Of a stretch of DNA of 23,904 nt, positions 15,588 through 23,516 are shown one piece after another. Origin of the DNA: Bacillota bacterium (GTDB lineage Bacteria > Bacillota_A > Clostridia > Lachnospirales > Bianqueaceae); contig JAFOIR010000297.1 in NCBI GenBank assembly GCA_017420625.1, forward strand, positions 1 through 23,904. Reading direction: 5' to 3'. The position numbers and the translations under genes are program-made. The notes beneath the pieces are model-generated. The model did no database searches and was not told the origin of the DNA. It saw only the letters and a list, made by a program, of their open reading frames with translations. Position 1 is the first letter of the stretch. Each line of letters starts with the position of its first letter.

Positions 15588-16241
15588 ATGAGTATCAATC
15601 AATCCTATGCTGTCTTCGGACTTGGCCGATATGGAATGGCAGTTGCCAAAGAACTGGTGCAGGCTGGGGCTGAAGTACTGGCCGTTGATATCAACGAAGA
15701 CAGAGTTAATTCGGCTGCGGCAGAAATTCCTTACTGCAAATGTGCCGATGTCACCGATGTGGAAGTGATCCGGCAGCTTGGCATTGCCAGTATTGACGTC
15801 GTAGTAATCGCAATGGCAAGCAGCCTGGAAGCCAGCGTCATGGCCACCATGCTGTGCAAGGAGATCGGCGTCAAAACGGTCATCGCCAAATGCGGAAGTG
15901 AAATGAACTGCAAGATTCTGAGCAAGGTTGGAGCCGACCATGTCATTTTCCCGGAGAACGAATCCGGTATCCGGCTGGCCAAGAACCTCTTAAGCGCCGG
16001 CTTTGTGGATATCATTGAGCTGTCCAAGGATGTTTCCATGCTGGAGATTCCTGTTCAGAACGACTGGGCTGGCAAGACGCTGATCGAACTCAATCTGCGT
16101 CAGAAATACTCCATCAATGTGGTTGCGATCATTCAGCAGGATAAATCAGTCATCACCAACATCGACCCTGCAAAACCGCTGGAAAAAACCATGCGGCTGA
16201 TCGTGATCGCTGAGATTGCGAAGATCAACAGATTAAGGTAA
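15588..16241 (+). CDS. ktrA: KtrA/TrkA-type regulatory subunit of potassium uptake
   Basis: This 217-residue cytoplasmic protein has an N-terminal RCK/Rossmann domain with nucleotide-binding FGLGRYGMAVA (GxGxxG at 11-16) and acidic Asp34 at the end of strand 2 (VLAVDIN). An RCK_C domain follows from about residue 135 (VSMLEIPVQNDWAGKTLIEL). KtrA rings gate the KtrB channel in response to ATP/ADP, and in many Bacillota the RCK_C domain binds cyclic di-AMP. The 217-residue length matches KtrA and not the double-length TrkA. AGGAGG lies before the ATG. The gene is the last of the plus-strand run, and a strong bidirectional terminator follows. Confidence 0.93.
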   Translation: MSINQSYAVFGLGRYGMAVAKELVQAGAEVLAVDINEDRVNSAAAEIPYCKCADVTDVEVIRQLGIASIDVVVIAMASSLEASVMATMLCKEIGVKTVIAKCGSEMNCKILSKVGADHVIFPENESGIRLAKNLLSAGFVDIIELSKDVSMLEIPVQNDWAGKTLIELNLRQKYSINVVAIIQQDKSVITNIDPAKPLEKTMRLIVIAEIAKINRLR

Positions 16242-16266
16242 AACGTCTGCCCATATCGAGGCGCCA

Positions 16267-16331
16267 CAAAAAAGGCCGCCGGAAATGAACGCTGTGTTCA
16301 TTCCTGGCGGCCTTAACTTTTCTATTTTTTT
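16267..16331. terminator. Bidirectional intrinsic terminator between ktrA and the MFS gene
   Basis: A 19-bp stem pairs 16272-16290 with 16296-16314 around the loop GCTGT, with one G-T pair and one mismatch; its base is AAGGCCGCC/GGCGGCCTT. On the plus strand it is followed by AACTTTTCTATTTTTTTA. On the minus strand it is followed by TTTTTTGTGG. It can therefore stop both converging transcripts. Confidence 0.9.
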
Positions 16332-16344
16332 ATGATATAGCAGA

Positions 16345-17766
16345 TCAGGCCAGTTCTTCGGCCTCTTCCGCTTGATCCAGTTCTTCGAAGTTTGTTCCCT
16401 TGGTCTCTTTCGAGTGAAGCAATATCAGGATCATACCGACGATCATGCCCGGGATGGCGCTGATCGCGCAGGCAATGCCGATCCATTGATCCGAGATAAA
16501 GATCTCTGCGATCGTCAGGAAGAACATACCGCCGAAGATACCGATATACTGCAAAAGGTTCAGTCCGCCCAGCACGGATCCGCGGATCTTGGTAGGTACC
16601 TTCTCGGAAGCCATGAAGACCATATAGTCCTGACAGGTCCAGTAGCCGCCAAGGAAGCCGGAATACAAAACGCCGAGCAGCCAGGAGTTCCAACCGCCGC
16701 GTACGCCGAAGACGAACAGGATAAAGCTGATGATCGACATGATCCCGTTCAGAAGAACGGTGACCTTGCGGCCCAGGTGGTCACCCACCAGTCCGAAGAT
16801 GATGACAATGATCGCATAGCCGAAGGAATAGACGGTCTGTGCGTTCGTGATCTCGGTCTCGGTCATGCCCGTCGCCATGATGACGTTGATATTGCCGGTG
16901 ATGCCCATCATGCCCAGCGCAAAGAAGATGATCGCGATCGTTGTCCAGCGAAGATCTGCGTTATTCTTGAACAGATACCGGATTGCCCGGAAGACGCCGC
17001 TTTTGGCTGCGCTGGCCTTTTTGGCCTTCTTCTCTTCCCTGGTTAGTTTCTGTTTGACCGGATAGCGTACCTCAAAGGGCTGCTTCAGATGATTGACTCG
17101 CTGCTCCAGGAAAACCTTGGACTCTCTGGCAAAGAGGAACGCCAGAACAGCTACACCGATTCCCATGATGCCGGGAATCAGGTAGACGTTTTTCCACAGC
17201 GCCGGATCCTGATCGACGAACACACGGCGCAGCATGGGAACAGCCAGCAGGCCGAAGGTTCCGATGCCTTTGGTCACGGCGTAGATCGTCGCACGATGTT
17301 TGGGAGGAGCGGATTCCTGAATATAAACGACCTGCATGTCGTGCGCAATAAAGAACATGGTGACGGCATAGCCGATCGCATAGCCGATGATCGAGGTTGA
17401 AAAGAAAGCGATGATCATACCCACGGCAAAGCCGAAGGTATTGACGACCAGGAACATCTTCCGGCCGAATTTATCAGCCAGGGCTTTGTAGAATGGTGCC
17501 AGCATGGAGATCATGCCCAGCGGGGATGTGATGGCGACCATCGCAGCCTTGCCGGTCGAAAGATCCAGGTTGGGGAAGAACTGTTTGATGGCATTGCTCT
17601 CCACCATACTGGGGGTATTCGTCGCGATCTCGTCCACGATGTGTACGAGCACGATCACGACACACAGCACCAGCAGATACAGCTTGTAATCCGGCTTGGC
17701 CAGCTGTTTTTCCCGCATTTGAAGCTCGCGGGCATCTTTTGCTTCGAGCTGTTCACGTGTTTTCAT
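16345..17766 (-). CDS. MFS transporter of the glycoside cluster
   Basis: This 473-residue protein has about 12 membrane segments and a charged N-terminus (1-28). MFS motif A, ADKFGRK, lies at 97-103 between helices 2 and 3, and its counterpart GDHLGRKV is in the second half. A long basic central loop (about 225-262, LTREEKKAKKASAAK) separates the halves. The pattern VYIQESAPPKHRATIYAVTK resembles the PE(x)RG motif region of sugar-porter-like proteins. The substrate is not defined. Because it is the last gene after an esterase and an intracellular GH3 enzyme (24-bp gap), uptake of a glycoside or oligosaccharide is the simplest role. AGAGGAAA lies about 6 nt before the ATG. Confidence 0.85.
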   Translation of the reverse strand: MKTREQLEAKDARELQMREKQLAKPDYKLYLLVLCVVIVLVHIVDEIATNTPSMVESNAIKQFFPNLDLSTGKAAMVAITSPLGMISMLAPFYKALADKFGRKMFLVVNTFGFAVGMIIAFFSTSIIGYAIGYAVTMFFIAHDMQVVYIQESAPPKHRATIYAVTKGIGTFGLLAVPMLRRVFVDQDPALWKNVYLIPGIMGIGVAVLAFLFARESKVFLEQRVNHLKQPFEVRYPVKQKLTREEKKAKKASAAKSGVFRAIRYLFKNNADLRWTTIAIIFFALGMMGITGNINVIMATGMTETEITNAQTVYSFGYAIIVIIFGLVGDHLGRKVTVLLNGIMSIISFILFVFGVRGGWNSWLLGVLYSGFLGGYWTCQDYMVFMASEKVPTKIRGSVLGGLNLLQYIGIFGGMFFLTIAEIFISDQWIGIACAISAIPGMIVGMILILLHSKETKGTNFEELDQAEEAEELA

Positions 17767-17790
17767 AACCGTTTCCTCTTGTTTTCAAGT

Positions 17791-19863
17791 TTATTTGACG
17801 AGCCTCAGATCTTCAGCATTTCTGCCGATATATACCGTCACATCCTCCGGGATGATCATGGTTTTCTTTTCCGGATCATACAGACGAAGGTCTTCTTTCG
17901 CAATCTGAATCTTCACTTCCTTCTCTTCACCGGGCTCCAGGAAGGTCCGCTGGTATCCTTTCAGGAGCTTCTTCGGTTTGCTCGGGAGATTCGATCCGAC
18001 AAATACCAGTACGCTTTCTTCGCCAGCTGCATCGCCGGTATTCTTTACCTTTACGCTGGCTTCGATTCCCTCTTCCGTCTTCTTTGCTTTCTCATCTGAA
18101 TAAGCAAAGCTCGTGTAAGAAAGACCATATCCAAAGGGATATTCCGCCTTCTTGCCTTCTTTATCGAGCAGGGCATAGCCATGATAATAGCCGTAGCGGA
18201 TGTGCTGATCTTTCTCGTCTGAATAGGGGAAGTCCGGATAGTCCTTCTCATCCATAGCCACTGTAAATGGCAGCTTGCCGGAAGGATTGACAGCACCGCT
18301 CAGGATGGATGCCAGAGCATTTCCGCCTTCCATGCCCGGATAGCCGGCATAGAGGATCGCATCCGCACTGTCTTTCCACTCCGTCGTAATGATCGCGGAA
18401 CCGGAGTAGAAAATGACGATCACCGGTTTGCCGGTCTTCTTCAGTTCACGGATCAGCCCTACCTCATCCGCATGAAGCCTCAGGGACTTACGATCGCCGC
18501 CGGTAACGAGCTTGGGATTCGAGTTGGTGATAAATTCACCTTCATCCCGATAGTTATTGCCCAGTACGGCAATGATGACATCAGCCTGCTCCGCTGCTGC
18601 AAGACACGGCAGAGTTTCGTTGGTCGAAGCCAGAGTGACGTTGGAATAGACAGAAGAGATGCCTTCATAGGGCGTAACGATGTATGGCGGATGGACCATG
18701 GAAGAACCATGATCGCCGATGACCTTGTCATCCGCAAATCGGCCGACCAGCGCAATCTTCGTACTGGTATCGCGAATAGGAAGGACCTGATCGTTCTTCA
18801 GAAGAACGGCACCCTTCTCCATGGCTTTTCTTGCCAGGGCTCTGTGCGCTTCACTGGCGATAACTTCCTTACCGATCTTCTGCTCACGGTAGATGTTCTG
18901 GAACCGGAGCAGGGTCGCGATGATGTTCTCGCAGTGTTCATCCAGCAGTTCTTCTTTGATCCGGCCGTTTTTGACTGCCCGGATCAGTTTTCCTCCGCGC
19001 TTCATAGTCATTGGCATCTCGATATCCAGACCAGCCCTCAGACTTTCCGGACCATCGTGAACGCCCCAGACAAAGTCGGAAATGGAGAATCCTTCAAAGC
19101 CGAGATCCTTCAGATGATCGAAAACTTCTTTGTTTTCACCGCAGTACAGACCATTCACCCGGTTATAGGCAGACATAACGGAACCAGCGCCAGCCTTGAA
19201 GCACTCCTCAAAATGATAGAGATAGACATCCCGTAGCGTTTCCTCATCCGCATCGGCGGAGACGGAGAAACGCAGGTTCTCAATTGAATTCATATAGTAA
19301 TGCTTGGGACAGGAGATCACACCGTATTTCTGCAGGCCGCGGGTCAGGCTGACGCCGTAGCGGCCGGTCAGGAACTGGTCTTCGCCGTAGGCTTCCTGCG
19401 CACGTCCCCAGGAAGGATGGCGCAGCAGGTTGATGCAGACACCGGCAAAATAGTTCGCACCGAGGGCGATACATTCCTTTGCGATCGCCTCTCCGATCTC
19501 CTCTTCCAGAGAATCATCGAAGGCTGCCGCACGGGTGTTGGAAGTTGGGAAACAGGTGGCATTTTTCATGACCACGCCGCGCGGTCCGTCTGAAAACAGG
19601 ACCGGCGGGATCCCTAAGCGCTTGCATCCGCCGCCGGCGATGGGATCGTAGTTGTAGACCCGCCCATGCAGCATACCGTTCAGCGTATTCCAGTGACCGC
19701 TCAGCATATGGGCTTTTTCCTTCAGGCTCATCTGACTGATCAGCTCTTTTGCCAGCTTTCTTGCCAGTTCAACATGTCCGGCCCCGGGGCTGTTGATGGG
19801 CTCTACGCCAGCTTCTTTCATCACAGCGAGCGCTTCATCAAAGTTTCTGACTTTTTCTTCCAT
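17791..19863 (-). CDS. Glycoside hydrolase family 3, cytoplasmic (beta-glucosidase/xylosidase-like)
   Basis: This 690-residue enzyme has no signal peptide. The GH3 N-terminal barrel (about 50-330) has GPRGVV, SWGRAQEAYGED, PKHYYMNSIE (Lys187/His188) and SVMSAYNRVNG. GFSISDF holds the predicted nucleophile Asp263. The GH3 C-terminal domain (about 345-565) has MEKGAVLLKND and YPGMEGGNALASILSG. YPFGYGLSYTSFAYS then leads into a C-terminal fibronectin-III-like domain (about 585-680). These enzymes hydrolyse beta-linked glycosides with retention. Glucose, xylose or another sugar cannot be chosen by eye. GAGGAGG precedes the ATG at 19863. It lies 10 bp after the esterase gene and 24 bp before the MFS gene, so imported substrates are probably cleaved inside the cell. 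Confidence 0.93.
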   Translation of the reverse strand: MEEKVRNFDEALAVMKEAGVEPINSPGAGHVELARKLAKELISQMSLKEKAHMLSGHWNTLNGMLHGRVYNYDPIAGGGCKRLGIPPVLFSDGPRGVVMKNATCFPTSNTRAAAFDDSLEEEIGEAIAKECIALGANYFAGVCINLLRHPSWGRAQEAYGEDQFLTGRYGVSLTRGLQKYGVISCPKHYYMNSIENLRFSVSADADEETLRDVYLYHFEECFKAGAGSVMSAYNRVNGLYCGENKEVFDHLKDLGFEGFSISDFVWGVHDGPESLRAGLDIEMPMTMKRGGKLIRAVKNGRIKEELLDEHCENIIATLLRFQNIYREQKIGKEVIASEAHRALARKAMEKGAVLLKNDQVLPIRDTSTKIALVGRFADDKVIGDHGSSMVHPPYIVTPYEGISSVYSNVTLASTNETLPCLAAAEQADVIIAVLGNNYRDEGEFITNSNPKLVTGGDRKSLRLHADEVGLIRELKKTGKPVIVIFYSGSAIITTEWKDSADAILYAGYPGMEGGNALASILSGAVNPSGKLPFTVAMDEKDYPDFPYSDEKDQHIRYGYYHGYALLDKEGKKAEYPFGYGLSYTSFAYSDEKAKKTEEGIEASVKVKNTGDAAGEESVLVFVGSNLPSKPKKLLKGYQRTFLEPGEEKEVKIQIAKEDLRLYDPEKKTMIIPEDVTVYIGRNAEDLRLVK

Positions 19864-19873
19864 TTTCTCCTCC

Positions 19874-20866
19874 TCACAGGTATTCTTTCAGAAAATCCAT
19901 TACATCACGGCGCATGACCTGGGTTTCCTGATGTGCAACCGGATAACGGAGCACTCGGAAATGATCTTCAGCGCCAAGCGTATCATAATAAGCTGTGACC
20001 TCTCGTTCGATCTTATTCACTCCGGCCGTCGGAGTCAGCGGATCGTAGAAACCCACCGTGCCAAGGTGCGGCCTTGGTGCAATCAGACAATTGATATCCG
20101 AGGTCGTAAATTCCCGTCGAAGACCAGGAACAAAATAGAATAAGCCATGCCGGTCGAAACCGTTTTCAGCAGCCAGAGCATCAAAGTCCGTCAGGCAGCA
20201 AAGATCGATGCACACGCTGATTTTCGGTTCCAGCGCAGCCAGCCACCAGCTAAGGGTCGAACCCATGGACATTCCCAGCGAAGCGATCCTCTCCGGATCG
20301 ACCTCCGGACGAGACCGAAGATAATCAAAGGCCTTCAGGCCATCGTAGACCATATGGCCCCAGAGAACTTCTCCCTGCCAGAGCATATCCTTGAAAACTT
20401 CAGACTCGGTAACGGAGGTATGTGTCGATTCGACTTGGGGATGAAAGTCCTTTCGCCGGTCGCCGAAGCACCAGAAATCAAAGGAAAGCACCGCATAGCC
20501 TGCCCGGGTCAGGTCTTCCACGTAGGGCACCTCATACATGTAGTGGATGCCCCTGATGAGTTCGTCCTTTCCGAGTTCATAACCGCCGTGGGAATGACAG
20601 AAAAGCACAGCCGGAAGTGCTGCTGCACCATCAGCCGATGGATCCTCCAGGTTCTTTCCAGCCTTTCGGGGCATGGCGAAATATGCCGGTATCTTTTCCC
20701 AAAACCGGGAGTCTGATCCCTCGCTATTGTAGCTCAGGACCAGCTTTTCCAGGGTATAGCCTTCTCTTTCCTCTACCCACAGCGTTTCAGCGCTGATGGC
20801 AGCGTCCCTTTTCGGGAGCGGTCCCAGCAGCTCATAGAGACGTTTTCTTTTTTCTGCATCGTTCAT
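19874..20866 (-). CDS. Alpha/beta-hydrolase, acetyl-xylan-esterase/dienelactone-hydrolase-like
   Basis: This 330-residue soluble protein has an alpha/beta-hydrolase fold. Oxyanion-hole strand VLFCHSHGGYELG is at about 88-99. Nucleophile elbow GMSMGS has Ser200. Candidate Asp275 (VGFYDPLTP) and His312 (PVAHQE) complete a triad. Trp- and Cys-rich FDFWCFGDRR (129-138) marks the DLH/Abhydrolase_7-like group, which includes carbohydrate deacetylases. No signal peptide is seen. Placed directly before GH3 (10-bp gap), it may remove acetyl or other acyl groups from imported glycosides; this is inference. AGGAGG lies 12 nt before the start, which is long but the only good site. Confidence 0.82.
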   Translation of the reverse strand: MNDAEKRKRLYELLGPLPKRDAAISAETLWVEEREGYTLEKLVLSYNSEGSDSRFWEKIPAYFAMPRKAGKNLEDPSADGAAALPAVLFCHSHGGYELGKDELIRGIHYMYEVPYVEDLTRAGYAVLSFDFWCFGDRRKDFHPQVESTHTSVTESEVFKDMLWQGEVLWGHMVYDGLKAFDYLRSRPEVDPERIASLGMSMGSTLSWWLAALEPKISVCIDLCCLTDFDALAAENGFDRHGLFYFVPGLRREFTTSDINCLIAPRPHLGTVGFYDPLTPTAGVNKIEREVTAYYDTLGAEDHFRVLRYPVAHQETQVMRRDVMDFLKEYL

Positions 20867-20917
20867 CCCAGTATCCTGCCTCCTGATGATTATTCACAGG
20901 TAAAAAACAAAGTAATC

Positions 20918-21586
20918 CTATTTCTTCTTCTCCAGCTTGGCCAGTGCCCTGGGTTTGCCGCACTCCGTGCAGAAACGGCCCAGATTGACGGTACCGCAGT
21001 CGCAGGTCCATTCCCGCTTTTTCCCGCATTCCATGCAGAATTTGGCGGAATTTAGTGTACCGCACTTTGGACATTTCCATTTGGAAGGGCCCATCTTTGC
21101 GAGCTCTTTGGCCGTCTGGATATTCATCTCCCTGAGCTTTTCCTGCTGCTCTTCAAGAAGTTTTGCTGCTTTAGCCGGATCTCTGAATTCCGCCATCCGG
21201 TAGATGCGATCCAACATGTTCCTGTCTGATTCCTGGATGAAAAACCTGGTGATCTCCAGATCGATGATCTCGATGCCATGGCCGCTCCACTGGTTTTCCA
21301 GTTTCTGTTTCGTCATCTGGTGAAAGGCTTCCTGGCTTGGTGCAAGATTCCTGCCATCGATCTCTTCCGGTTTCAGGGACTGGACCGACATCCGGGCGAA
21401 ATTCATCGTCGAATCGCGAAGGGCATCGCTCATATCCCCGCGTCCGGGTTCTGTCATTCGGAAAGAGACGATTCCCTCAAAAACGATACTGACATCCAGA
21501 TCCAGTCCGATCGAGGCATCCTTCACATTGACAGAGCTCGGCCTATCCTCATTGGTAAATCGGATCTTCCTGATGTCAGGTTCCAT
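20918..21586 (-). CDS. SPFH-like protein with two C-terminal zinc ribbons (short form)
   Basis: This 222-residue soluble protein has a beta-rich N-terminal part (1-115) ending in HGIEIIDLEITRFFIQE, a pattern at the end of SPFH/Band-7-like domains. A charged helix follows (about 120-165, AAKLLEEQQEKLREMN). Two zinc ribbons come next. The first is CPKC-x8-CMEC (Cys172, 175, 184, 187). The second is CDC-x8-CTEC (Cys195, 197, 206, 209), whose first knuckle is CxC instead of CxxC. The tail is basic. It resembles the C-terminal two-thirds of YdjI-type 'virion core-like' SPFH proteins, of uncertain function. GAGGAGG precedes the ATG, and a promoter lies upstream. It is 51 bp before the esterase gene, so the two may share a transcript. 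Confidence 0.75.
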   Translation of the reverse strand: MEPDIRKIRFTNEDRPSSVNVKDASIGLDLDVSIVFEGIVSFRMTEPGRGDMSDALRDSTMNFARMSVQSLKPEEIDGRNLAPSQEAFHQMTKQKLENQWSGHGIEIIDLEITRFFIQESDRNMLDRIYRMAEFRDPAKAAKLLEEQQEKLREMNIQTAKELAKMGPSKWKCPKCGTLNSAKFCMECGKKREWTCDCGTVNLGRFCTECGKPRALAKLEKKK

Positions 21587-21618
21587 TTTTTCTTCCTCCT
21601 CTTCGCCACTCTGATCTC

Positions 21619-21647
21619 ATTGTATCAGAGGTCTTCCCATAGAGCAA
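21619..21647 (-). promoter_or_regulatory. Probable promoter of the zinc-ribbon SPFH-like gene
   Basis: On the minus strand, TTGCTC (21642-21647) and TACAAT (21619-21624) are separated by 17 bp. Transcription should start near 21612, about 25 nt before the ATG at 21586, with the ribosome binding site between. The -10 is good and the -35 is only half-matching. It may drive the whole zinc-ribbon, esterase, GH3 and MFS group. Confidence 0.55.
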
Positions 21648-21655
21648 TAGAGGAA

Positions 21656-21826
21656 ATGGCCGATCGTATGGTTGGTATGCTGGATCGGGATCCTGAACTG
21701 AAAAAATATGCCATGCAGCAGGGTCTGAAAGCGGAAGACATTAAGGCTGCCAAAGAGATCAATGCACCCAAGTTTGTGGATCTTAACAATGAAAGACGCG
21801 AGTCACTGGGTGACCTACAGCTGTAA
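21656..21826 (+). CDS. Possible small protein or gene remnant, 56 residues
   Basis: The frame starts MADRMVGMLDRDPELKKYA and ends NNERRESLGDLQL. It is hydrophilic and helical-looking, with a regular Lys/Glu pattern (AMQQGLKAEDIKAAKEIN), and reads more like real protein than a random frame. The ribosome binding site is poor: AGAGGA abuts the first ATG, or is 13 nt before an in-frame ATG at 21668. No promoter is clear. It lies alone between divergent and convergent genes and is followed by a hairpin. It could be a small conserved protein or the 3' remnant of a longer lost gene. I do not recognise the family. Confidence 0.4.
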   Translation: MADRMVGMLDRDPELKKYAMQQGLKAEDIKAAKEINAPKFVDLNNERRESLGDLQL

Positions 21827-21837
21827 GTAAAAACATC

Positions 21838-21908
21838 GAAAAAGAAATTTCCCGGATATAGATCGAATTTCTGATCTATATCCGGGAATTTCTCATTTAT
21901 TGTCTTTT
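21838..21908. terminator. Intrinsic terminator after the MalY/PatB-like gene
   Basis: A stem of about 20 bp pairs 21844-21864 with 21873-21892 (core CCCGGATATAGATC with GATCTATATCCGGG), with one bulged base and an 8-nt loop. On the minus strand it is followed by TTTTTCGATGTTTTT, a good T-run for the converging aminotransferase transcript. On the plus strand the tail TCATTTATTGTCTTTTT is weaker but could also stop transcripts from the 56-codon ORF. Confidence 0.88.
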
Positions 21909-23093
21909 TCATAGTTGAATATATTCTTGAATGCCTGCCTTCAGACGGTTCATCCCCTCTTCCAGGCGTGCTCTGGAAGTTGCGATATTCAGCCGCAGAA
22001 ATTCATCTCCGCTTGCTCCGTATTCGCTGCCGGAGGTCAGATAGACTTTTGCCTCTTTACGAAGGAAGGTTTCCAGCGTATTGGCGATTGTATCTTCTGA
22101 CGGATGCGGCAGTTTCCGGCAGTCCAGCCACAGAAGATATGTCGCCTCGCTGGGTACCAGAGAGATCATGGGAAGATTCTTGGCCAGAAATTCCCGTACA
22201 AAGGTCTTGTTTTCTTCTAAATAGCTTCGCAGTTCCTCCAGCCAGGGCTCTCCTTCTCCAAAGGCTGCTTCTACCGCTGTCAGGGCGAAACTGCCTGCCT
22301 CGGCGATATCGTCGGTATTGATGCCGCGCCATACTTTGTGCCGCAGAAATGGATCAGGAACACAGATCGCTGCAGTCTGCAGTCCGGCCAGATTGAAGCA
22401 CTTGGTCGGTGCGATCAGACTGATGCCAACTTTTCTGGCCGTCTCGGAAACCGAAAGGAAAGGAACATAACTTTTTCCTGGCGCAGTGATATCACAATGG
22501 ATCTCATCGGAGATACAGATCACATGATACTTCTCGCAAAGCTCTGCGATCCGGATCAGTGTCTCTTTGTCCCAGATCTTGCCCACCGGATTGTGCGGAT
22601 TGCAGAGGACCATGACGGTTGTCTGCGGGTCTGCCAGCTTCTTCTCCAGATCATCGAAACAGATATGATAACTGAGCTGATCCTCGTCGTATACCAGAGA
22701 ACTCTCCAGAATCCGGCATCCGTTGTTGCGGATCGTGCTGAAAAAGATGTTATAGACCGGTGACTGGATCAGAACATTTTCATTGGGCGTCGTCAGCTTT
22801 CGGATGATGCTGGAAAGTCCCGGCACCACACCGGTAACAAACAGCAGCCACTCTTTCTCCATTGTAAAGTCATGCCGCCGCTGCCACCAGGAGATGTAAG
22901 CTTCATACCAGCTGTCCGGCATGATGTTATAGCCAAAGACACCATGCTCGATCCGCTTGATAAAAGCTTCCCGGATACAAGGTGCCGCCGGAAAATCCAT
23001 ATCCGCTACCCATAACGGTAATTCTCCTTCCGGTACATCCCATTTATAGGACGCCGTATTTCTGCGGTCCGGCAGATGATCAAAATCAAACAT
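21909..23093 (-). CDS. MalY/PatB-type PLP enzyme (C-S lyase / aminotransferase class I-II)
   Basis: This 394-residue fold-type I PLP protein begins FDFDHLPDRRNTASYKWD and ELPLWVADMDFPAAP, the signature opening of the MalY/PatB group. CNPHNPVGKIW is at about 164-174 and SDEIHCD (Asp196) is at 195-201. The PLP lysine is in APTKCFNLAG (Lys231). A C-terminal LRLNIATSR carries the carboxylate-binding Arg. The length is normal. Members cleave cystathionine or cysteine conjugates to pyruvate, ammonia and a thiol. E. coli MalY also represses the maltose regulator. GGGGAGG lies 7 nt before the ATG at 23093. The start is 2 bp after the stop of the PPC-domain gene, so they are co-transcribed. Confidence 0.92.
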   Translation of the reverse strand: MFDFDHLPDRRNTASYKWDVPEGELPLWVADMDFPAAPCIREAFIKRIEHGVFGYNIMPDSWYEAYISWWQRRHDFTMEKEWLLFVTGVVPGLSSIIRKLTTPNENVLIQSPVYNIFFSTIRNNGCRILESSLVYDEDQLSYHICFDDLEKKLADPQTTVMVLCNPHNPVGKIWDKETLIRIAELCEKYHVICISDEIHCDITAPGKSYVPFLSVSETARKVGISLIAPTKCFNLAGLQTAAICVPDPFLRHKVWRGINTDDIAEAGSFALTAVEAAFGEGEPWLEELRSYLEENKTFVREFLAKNLPMISLVPSEATYLLWLDCRKLPHPSEDTIANTLETFLRKEAKVYLTSGSEYGASGDEFLRLNIATSRARLEEGMNRLKAGIQEYIQL

Positions 23094-23095
23094 GT

Positions 23096-23500
23096 TTATA
23101 CCTCCCCTATTCTGTCATAGCCGCTAAGATCCGCATCGACTTCGGCCAGCACGATCACGGCAAATGTGAGGACTTTCGCCCCCTCTTCCAGGTGTCCGCC
23201 ATACGCTACCTTTTCATTCGCAAAGACGATATGGGCATGAACACGTCCTTCCAGCACCATCCCATTGATATTGACGATGTCGGCAGGAGAGTTGGCTTTG
23301 GTAAAGATCTCCTCCGGCGGATTGACAGGAGAAGATACGACGTGGTAGTGATGGGATCGGACAGAGCCTACCCCTTCCAGAATCACTGCATTTTGAAGTC
23401 CTTCCGTCTTCACTGCCTCCCGCAGCGAAAGCAGGATATCCTCCCCCGGGCTGAGTCTGACAGTGATCAGTCGTTTGATGTCTGTTGAAGCAATTTTCAT
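23096..23500 (-). CDS. PPC/DUF296-domain protein
   Basis: This 134-residue protein is a stand-alone PPC (plants and prokaryotes conserved, PF03479) domain. It has LEGVGSVRS (41-49) and the metal-site region GRVHAHIVFANEKVAYGGHL, with His88, His90 and His103 as the likely metal ligands. Prokaryotic members form trimers. They are often called DNA-binding from similarity to plant AT-hook proteins, but most lack a DNA-binding motif. None is visible here, so a regulatory role is unproven. AAGGAGAGG upstream overlaps the end of the rhamnosidase-like gene (16-bp gap). The stop is 2 bp before the aminotransferase start. Confidence 0.85.
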   Translation of the reverse strand: MKIASTDIKRLITVRLSPGEDILLSLREAVKTEGLQNAVILEGVGSVRSHHYHVVSSPVNPPEEIFTKANSPADIVNINGMVLEGRVHAHIVFANEKVAYGGHLEEGAKVLTFAVIVLAEVDADLSGYDRIGEV

Positions 23501-23516
23501 TTTATCGTGCCTCTCC

